Shown: in pieces, positions 6,987-11,334 of the stretch | How positions within the stretch are numbered: the stretch's first letter is position 1 | How the letters are laid out: each line of letters begins with the position of its first letter | Assembly: GCA_964453155.1 (NCBI GenBank) | Contig: CAYVQU010000165.1 | Span: forward strand, 1 to 11,334 | Source: CAYVQU01 sp964453155 | GTDB taxonomy: Bacteria; Chloroflexota; Anaerolineae; Anaerolineales; UBA11858 | Direction: 5' to 3' | DNA: 11,334 bases | Position numbers and translations under genes: made by a program | Notes under the pieces: generated by a model | The model's database searches: none | What the model was told of the DNA's origin: nothing | What the model saw: only the letters and a program-made list of their open reading frames with translations

Positions 6987-7017
6987 GAAAGAAATTCGAA
7001 AGTAATTGAAAGTTTCG
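6987..7017. promoter_or_regulatory. GAAAG repeat cluster, candidate DeoR-type operator
   Basis: GAAAG occurs at 6987-6991, 6998-7002 and 7008-7012, that is at 11- and 10-bp steps on one helical face. CGAAA (6997-7001) and TTTCG (7013-7017) also form a short inverted repeat. Several DeoR-family sugar repressors recognise sites rich in TTTC/GAAA repeats, so binding here just downstream of the promoter would give autorepression. The last GAAAG doubles as the ribosome binding site of the GTG start at 7019. Confidence 0.4.
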
Positions 7018-7018
7018 C

Positions 7019-7810
7019 GTGACAGAAGATCGCCATCAACAAATACTTGAAATACTAGCAGAAACCGGTCAAGCCTCCGTCGCGGCGTTGAGTGATTATT
7101 TTGCGGTCTCCTCTGTGACGATCCGAGCGGACTTGAATCAACTGGCTGAGATGGGCAAAGTCATCCGTACCCATGGTGGCGCCCGTTTGGCTGGGGAACG
7201 GATGCGCCAGGAGCAAACCTATGCCACCCGGCAAAGGATTAATGCGGATCAAAAACGGTGTATTGGTACAGCCGCGGCCCAATTGGTTCAATCGAGTGAC
7301 GCCATTTTGCTCGATTCAAGCACCACCGCCGTCGCCGTCGGGATAGCCCTCAAACAGCGGACCGACCTTGAAGACATCACCGTTGTCACCACTGGCATTT
7401 GGACTGCCTTGGAACTGCTTGGCGCGCCTCATTTCCAGGTAATCTTAGCTGGGGGGCAGGTCAGAGATACCACTGGATCGATCACGGGGTTATTTACGGA
7501 AGAAATTCTTAGTCGATTTAATTTTTCGAAAGTATTTTTGGGAGCTTGGGGAATTTCACTGGCCGCTGGATTGACCGATACGCATTTGGCTGAAGTCGAA
7601 CTCAAGCGCAAAATGATCGCGCGCAGCAAAAAAGTTTTTATTGTCGCTGATGGCACGAAATTCGGACAAATTGGCTTGACTGCGTTTGCATCCTTGGATC
7701 AAATCGATGGCATTATTACCGATTCGAAGGCGCCGGCCGAAATGATTAGCACCCTCGAAGCCCATAATATTGAGGTGACCATTACCTGCAATGATGTGGA
7801 GGCAAAATGA
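7019..7810 (+). CDS. DeoR-family transcriptional regulator, probable rhamnose-operon repressor
   Basis: 263 residues, the normal DeoR length. Seen: an N-terminal winged helix-turn-helix (about 6-56) with the family pattern VAALSDYFAVSSVTIRADLN (21-40) and the RTHGGA wing (50-55). A ribose-5-phosphate-isomerase-like sensor domain follows, with LLDSSTTA (97-104), ILAGGQV (142-148), GLTDTHLAEVELKRKMI (184-200) and VADGTKFG (209-216), the expected sugar-phosphate pocket. The start codon is GTG at 7019 with GAAAG at 7008-7012 upstream. Its stop overlaps the rhaA start in ATGA, so regulator and isomerase are made together. DeoR-type regulators of rhamnose use are known in some bacteria (Bacillus RhaR); by position the effector here may be a rhamnose-pathway phosphate such as rhamnulose 1-phosphate. 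The family is certain, the effector is inferred. Confidence 0.92.
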   Translation: MTEDRHQQILEILAETGQASVAALSDYFAVSSVTIRADLNQLAEMGKVIRTHGGARLAGERMRQEQTYATRQRINADQKRCIGTAAAQLVQSSDAILLDSSTTAVAVGIALKQRTDLEDITVVTTGIWTALELLGAPHFQVILAGGQVRDTTGSITGLFTEEILSRFNFSKVFLGAWGISLAAGLTDTHLAEVELKRKMIARSKKVFIVADGTKFGQIGLTAFASLDQIDGIITDSKAPAEMISTLEAHNIEVTITCNDVEAK

Positions 7811-9066
7811 ATGATCGTACCGTGACAAAAACTTATAAGCTGGCGAAAGAGCGCTATGCCCAATTTGGCGTCGATACCGAAGCTGCGTTAGCCAAATTGG
7901 CAACCATTCCCATCAGCCTGCATTGCTGGCAAGGTGATGACGTCGGCGGTTTTGAAGACCCCGATCGCGGTCTGGGTGGCGGCATTATGGCCACGGGAAA
8001 TTATCCCGGTAAAGCCCGAACGCCGGATGAATTGCGCGCCGACCTCGATAAGGTCTACAGCCTGCTCCCCGGAGATCATCGATTGGCCTTGCACGCCATC
8101 TACCTCGACACCGACACCAAAATTCAGCGCGATCGGATTGAACCCAAACATTTTTCCGCCTGGGTTGATTGGGCCAAAGAGAAAAATCACGGCCTCGATT
8201 TCAACCAAAGCTTCTTCTCTCATGAGCTGGCTGATGATGGGTTTACCCTCTCCCATTCCGATGCCGCTGTCCGAGAATTTTGGATTGAACACGCCATTGC
8301 CTGCCGCAAAGTTGGGGCCTATTTTGGACGCGAACTCGGGAGCCCCGCAGTTACCAACGTTTGGATACCCGATGGGATGAAAGATACTCCAGTGGACCGC
8401 AAAGCACCCCGTGAGCGCCTCATTGCCGCACTCGATCAAGTTTTTGCCGAGGAAATCGATCCGACCCACAACCTGGACGCGGTCGAGTGCAAACTCTTCG
8501 GCATCGGTTCGGAAAGCTATGTTGTTGGTTCGCATGAGTTTTATTTGGGGTACGCTGTTTCCCGCCAGAAATTACTAACCCTCGATTCAGGCCATTTCCA
8601 CCCAACCGAAACCATCGCTGACAAAATATCGGCCGTGATGCCCTTTGTGCCTGGCTTGATGCTGCATGTCAGCCGCGGCATCCGCTGGGACAGCGATCAT
8701 GTCGTTACCCTGACGGACGACCTCCAGGCCATCATGCAAGAACTCGTCCGCGGCAATTATCTTGATCGCACCCATATCGGACTGGATTTCTTTGATGCCA
8801 GTATCAACCGCGTCGCGGCCTGGACGATCGGCACTCGCAATGCCCTGCGGGCCCTCCTGATGGCCCTTCTGGAGCCCAATGCCCAACTTAGAGAATTTGA
8901 ATCCACCGGAGATTATACTGCTCGTCTGGCTTTGCTAGAAGAAATTAAGGGGCTCCCCTTTGGCGCCGTCTGGGACTATTACTGCCAGACTCAAAATGTT
9001 CCAGTGGGCTTTGCTTTCATGGATGCGATCAGGCAATACGAGCAGGAGGTAACTTCGAAACGATGA
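7807..9066 (+). CDS. rhaA: L-rhamnose isomerase
   Basis: Converts L-rhamnose to L-rhamnulose in the cytoplasm, the first step of the phosphorylative rhamnose pathway. The 419 residues equal the length of E. coli RhaA, with colinear identity throughout. Seen: SLHCWQGDDVGGFE (37-50), ATGNYPGKAR (62-71), LDFNQSFFSH (130-139), NVWIPDGMKD (184-193), KLFGIGSESY (229-238), and the metal site LDSGHFHPTE (259-268) with Asp260 and His263. RWDSDHVV (293-300) carries Asp295 and Asp297, and HIGLDFFDASINR (323-335) follows. All key residues look intact. A strong GGAGG (7798-7802) precedes the ATG, which overlaps the regulator stop. Rhamnulokinase and rhamnulose-1-phosphate aldolase are not in the window, so the rest of the pathway must lie elsewhere. 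There is no evident terminator after it, only the palindromic repeat at 9077-9145. Confidence 0.97.
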   Translation: MNDRTVTKTYKLAKERYAQFGVDTEAALAKLATIPISLHCWQGDDVGGFEDPDRGLGGGIMATGNYPGKARTPDELRADLDKVYSLLPGDHRLALHAIYLDTDTKIQRDRIEPKHFSAWVDWAKEKNHGLDFNQSFFSHELADDGFTLSHSDAAVREFWIEHAIACRKVGAYFGRELGSPAVTNVWIPDGMKDTPVDRKAPRERLIAALDQVFAEEIDPTHNLDAVECKLFGIGSESYVVGSHEFYLGYAVSRQKLLTLDSGHFHPTETIADKISAVMPFVPGLMLHVSRGIRWDSDHVVTLTDDLQAIMQELVRGNYLDRTHIGLDFFDASINRVAAWTIGTRNALRALLMALLEPNAQLREFESTGDYTARLALLEEIKGLPFGAVWDYYCQTQNVPVGFAFMDAIRQYEQEVTSKR

Positions 9067-9076
9067 GACAAAATTT

Positions 9077-9145
9077 GGACGCAGATCACGCAGATTGACG
9101 CTGATTTTTGATAATATCTGCGTTTATCTGTGAAAATCTGCGTCC
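9077..9145. repeat. palindromic intergenic repeat with CGCAGAT/ATCTGCG units
   Basis: The perfect 10-bp terminal inverted repeats GGACGCAGAT (9077-9086) and ATCTGCGTCC (9136-9145) enclose a second inverted pair, ACGCAGAT (9088-9095) and ATCTGCGT (9116-9123). The 69-bp element fills nearly all of the gap between rhaA and the MoaD-like gene. Its nested arms predict a branched or long hairpin. It looks like a non-coding, MITE-sized repeat of a type I recall as frequent between genes in environmental genomes. It is too short for a transposase and has no visible target duplication. Confidence 0.7.
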
Positions 9146-9158
9146 CATCTAGTAGAAA

Positions 9159-9425
9159 ATGGCAACGGTTAAACTTTTTGGGACGCTGCGAAAATATGTT
9201 AATGGCACTCACCAGCAAATTCCAGGTGAAAATGTTCGGCAAGTAATTGCCAATCTCTGTGAGATGCACCCACCCTTGAATGAAATCCTGCTCGAAAACG
9301 GCATCATCCGTCCCCACTATAAAATCACCCGCAACGGACACGATATATCTTTGTCCGTAGGAACTGAAACTCCTATTGAACAGGAAGATCAGATCGCGAT
9401 TTTCTCGCCAATTGCTGGTGGGTAA
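9159..9425 (+). CDS. MoaD/ThiS-family sulfur-carrier protein
   Basis: 88-residue beta-grasp ubiquitin-like protein. Seen: the ATVKLFGTLRKY start (2-13), a V-R-Q-V-I-A-N-L helix (26-33), GIIRPHYKITRNGHDI (48-63), an acidic EQEDQIAIFSPIAGG end (74-88) and the C-terminal Gly-Gly that is activated and thiocarboxylated by an E1-like enzyme. MoaD donates sulfur to molybdopterin; adjacency to an AOR makes a role in its tungsto-bispterin cofactor the best guess, and MoaD-like genes beside AOR genes are a known arrangement. The partners (MoaE, MoeB) are not here. ThiS for thiazole synthesis is less likely because no thiamin gene is nearby and 88 residues is long for ThiS. The ATG at 9159 lacks a good Shine-Dalgarno. 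Confidence 0.85.
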   Translation: MATVKLFGTLRKYVNGTHQQIPGENVRQVIANLCEMHPPLNEILLENGIIRPHYKITRNGHDISLSVGTETPIEQEDQIAIFSPIAGG

Positions 9426-9496
9426 TGCGGTAACGGGTAAGTGGTTATTTTGGAGTGGGGAAGCCTCTTTCCCACTCACCTATTCACCCAATGACC
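9421..9496. repeat. imperfect palindrome between the MoaD-like gene and the AOR
   Basis: 9421-9444 (GGTAATG/GGTAACG/GGTAAGT-like units) is an imperfect inverted copy of 9472-9496. The centre can form a 7-bp perfect stem, GAGTGGG (9453-9459) with CCCACTC (9471-9477) and an 11-nt loop. The left arm overlaps the stop codon of the MoaD-like gene (TAA, 9423-9425). No T tract follows, so it is probably not an intrinsic terminator. Confidence 0.5.
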
Positions 9497-9504
9497 AAAT
9501 AACT

Positions 9505-9508
9505 GGAG
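9505..9508 (+). promoter_or_regulatory. ribosome binding site of the AOR
   Basis: GGAG lies 6 nt before the ATG at 9515 and supports that start; the protein then begins MEGWNYKILDINL, the usual AOR N-terminus. Confidence 0.7.
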
Positions 9509-9514
9509 ATAAAC

Positions 9515-11308
9515 ATGGAAGGTTGGAATTACAAAATCCTCGACATCAATTTAACAACCGAAACAATCTCTGAAACTCCACTGAACCCAGAAATGGCCCG
9601 GCTCTTTCTTGGGGGCCGCGGCTTGGGTGCCCGTTTATTATGGGACCTCGTCCGCCCAGAAGTGGAACCCCTCTCGCCTGAGAATGTATTGATCTTCGCC
9701 ACCGGCCCGTTAACGGCCTCCGGGTTTCAGACCAGCAACCGGTTCTCGGTTAGCACCAAAAGTCCACTAACGGGGACGGTTCTGGATGCCAACTCCGGTG
9801 GTTGGTGGGGGATGCAGTTTAAGCGTGCCGGGTACGATGTGCTAATTGTGCGGGGTAAGGCTGAAAACCCCGTCATGATTGAGATAACGCCAACTGGAGT
9901 TGAGATCAAAGCCGCGGTTGATTTATGGGGCAAAGGCGTTTTCGAGACCACCGAAATTTTGGGTCAGAATAATAATCGCCGGAATGTGCTGTGTATTGGC
10001 CCCGCCGGTGAGAATCTATCTTTGATGGCCGCTATCATGAATGACCGCGAACGGGCATTGGCCCGCGGGGGACCCGGCGCCGTGATGGGCAGTAAAAACC
10101 TGAAAGCCATTGTGGTTGCAGGAAAAAATCGTAATAAACCGGCTGATCCTGAAAAATATAAATTCATGCTCTACGAGACCGGTAAACTGCTCAAAGCCAG
10201 CCCGTTGACCTCCCAGGCCCTGCCCGAATTTGGGACTTCGGTGGTGATGAACGTTGTCAACGAGATTGGGGCGCTCCCAACCCGCAATTTCCAGCAATCC
10301 CAATTTGAACACGCCGAAAAGATCAGCGGTGAAAACCTGGCTGAGACCATTTTGGTTAAAAACCAGGCCTGCTGGGCCTGCCCGATTTCCTGCACCCGGA
10401 TTTCGAAAACTGCGGCGGGAGAGGGTGAGGGCCCCGAATATGAGACCGCCTGGTCATTTGGTGCCATGTGTGGGGTAGATGAACTGGAGGCTATATTCGA
10501 GGCCAATATGGTCTGCAATGACATGGGGCTGGATACCATCTCAGTTGGCAGTACGATTGGCTGCGCGATGGAACTGGCCGAACGGGGCCTGCTGGATTCC
10601 GATCTCCGTTTTGGACGGGCCGATTTGCTGGCAGACACCGTTCGTGAAATTGGTCGACGACAGGGAATCGGAGCAGAGTTGGCCGACGGCAGTTTCCGTC
10701 TGGCCGAAAAATACGGTGTTCCTGAGCTCTCCATGAGCTCAAAGAAGATGGAAATGCCCGCCTACGACCCGCGCGGGATGCAGGGTCAGGGACTGCTGTT
10801 TGCGACCTCCAACCGGGGTGGCTGTCATATGCGTGGCAATATGTTAGGCCCGGAAGTATTGGCCCTGCCGCGTTTGATCGATCGGTTCGCTAATCAGGGG
10901 AAAGCTGGGATTGTCGCCAACCATCAAAACACGGCCGCAGTGGTGGATAGTCTGGTGCTCTGTAAATTTGTAAATATGGCTGTTTCGGTTGAGTTCTTTG
11001 CCCGACAATTGACCGCGGTTTCAGGGATCGAGTTTTCTGCCGACGACCTGATGAAAGTTGGCGAGCGCACCTGGAATATGGAACGACTCTATAACTTGCG
11101 AGAAGGTTTTTCAGCCGCGGATGACACCCTCCCTAAACGCATGTTAGAGGAACCCGTCCCAGATGGCCCCAGCGCCGGTCACACCGTCCGCCTGGAGGGG
11201 ATGCTGGTCGAATTCTATCAATTCCGCGGCTGGGATGAGATGGGTGTGCCAAAAGATGCTAAGTTAGCAGAATTGAGTTTAGATTTCACTACCCTACATG
11301 TAGGATGA
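9515..11308 (+). CDS. aor: aldehyde ferredoxin oxidoreductase (tungsten-dependent)
   Basis: Cytoplasmic enzyme that oxidises aldehydes to carboxylates, or the reverse, with ferredoxin, using a tungsto-bispterin and one 4Fe-4S cluster. The 597 residues are close to Pyrococcus furiosus AOR (605). Seen: N-terminal pterin-binding domain with LGGRGLGARLLWD (32-44), FATGPLTASG (61-70), SNRFSVS (74-80), DANSGGWWG (91-99), IGPAGENL (161-168) and RALARGGPGAVMGSKNLKAI (180-199). The cluster motif is Cys286-x2-Cys289-x3-Cys293 with distal Cys483 in SLVLCKFV; the second pterin segments are NDMGLDTIS (335-343), DPRGMQGQG (418-426) and SNRGGCHMRG (432-441). It is complete, ending 26 nt before the window edge. 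No separate electron-transfer subunit is seen, so it is likely a simple ferredoxin-linked AOR. Substrate cannot be read; proximity to rhaA makes L-lactaldehyde a candidate. It implies an anaerobic lifestyle. Confidence 0.95.
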   Translation: MEGWNYKILDINLTTETISETPLNPEMARLFLGGRGLGARLLWDLVRPEVEPLSPENVLIFATGPLTASGFQTSNRFSVSTKSPLTGTVLDANSGGWWGMQFKRAGYDVLIVRGKAENPVMIEITPTGVEIKAAVDLWGKGVFETTEILGQNNNRRNVLCIGPAGENLSLMAAIMNDRERALARGGPGAVMGSKNLKAIVVAGKNRNKPADPEKYKFMLYETGKLLKASPLTSQALPEFGTSVVMNVVNEIGALPTRNFQQSQFEHAEKISGENLAETILVKNQACWACPISCTRISKTAAGEGEGPEYETAWSFGAMCGVDELEAIFEANMVCNDMGLDTISVGSTIGCAMELAERGLLDSDLRFGRADLLADTVREIGRRQGIGAELADGSFRLAEKYGVPELSMSSKKMEMPAYDPRGMQGQGLLFATSNRGGCHMRGNMLGPEVLALPRLIDRFANQGKAGIVANHQNTAAVVDSLVLCKFVNMAVSVEFFARQLTAVSGIEFSADDLMKVGERTWNMERLYNLREGFSAADDTLPKRMLEEPVPDGPSAGHTVRLEGMLVEFYQFRGWDEMGVPKDAKLAELSLDFTTLHVG

Positions 11309-11334
11309 GTTTATCAGGTTGAAAGCGAAAAAAG

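Noticed and set aside
7888..8535. Long open frame of 215 codons on the - strand inside rhaA
   Set aside because: It lies wholly inside an unmistakable rhaA, shows no family motif, and has no ribosome binding site of note; it is a codon-bias shadow.
9095..9115. TTGACG and GATAAT as a promoter for the MoaD-like gene
   Set aside because: The spacer is only 9 bp and both boxes are part of the palindromic repeat.
2193..9496. CRISPR array or tRNA/rRNA genes among the intergenic repeats
   Set aside because: The repeats are palindromes or degenerate heptamers with no regular repeat-spacer pattern, and no cloverleaf or rRNA-like sequence was seen.
10171..10734. Open frame of 187 codons on the - strand inside the AOR gene
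   Set aside because: Serine- and proline-rich low-complexity translation fully inside a conserved AOR; no recognisable domain.

Overview
The window reads as a dense, single-strand segment from an anaerobic, carbohydrate-using bacterium. Ten intact genes lie on the + strand and no convincing gene lies on the - strand. The best taxonomic guess is a Chloroflexota (Anaerolineae-like) organism. This rests on a GDP-mannose 3,5-epimerase-like sugar-nucleotide enzyme, a tungsten-type aldehyde ferredoxin oxidoreductase (AOR), a corrinoid-methyltransferase-like URO-D protein, and a two-pore-like channel whose soluble tail I recall from Actinobacteria and Chloroflexi. This is inference from protein style; no marker gene is present.

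Layout. (1) 56-2089: a sigma70-like promoter drives a GDP-mannose 3,5-epimerase-like gene and manA (type I phosphomannose isomerase), closed by a clear intrinsic terminator; this looks like supply of GDP-L-galactose-type sugar nucleotides. (2) 2090-2346: a leader with an imperfect 93-bp palindrome. (3) 2347-4898: a cytoplasmic GH29 alpha-L-fucosidase-like gene and, 8 bp later, a URO-D/MtaA-superfamily protein that is not a haem enzyme. (4) 4961-6891: a channel-like membrane protein with an altered selectivity filter, translationally coupled (ATGA) to a nucleoside hydrolase; the pair is bracketed by degenerate heptanucleotide repeats in opposite orientation and ends at an intrinsic terminator. 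(5) 6946-9066: a promoter with GAAAG repeats, a DeoR-family regulator and, coupled by ATGA, L-rhamnose isomerase rhaA. (6) 9077-9145: a palindromic intergenic repeat. (7) 9159-11308: a MoaD/ThiS-like protein ending in GG, a second imperfect palindrome, and an AOR.

How the genes may fit together. The theme is deoxy- and L-sugars: GDP-L-galactose/mannose metabolism, release of L-fucose (or an L-galactose-type residue), and L-rhamnose isomerisation. L-fucose and L-rhamnose catabolism by the phosphorylative routes both produce L-lactaldehyde, so an AOR with its own MoaD-like protein next to rhaA suggests, but does not prove, ferredoxin-linked oxidation of that aldehyde. Rhamnulose kinase and aldolase are not in the window. 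The least explained parts are the channel/nucleoside-hydrolase pair and the fucosidase/URO-D pair.
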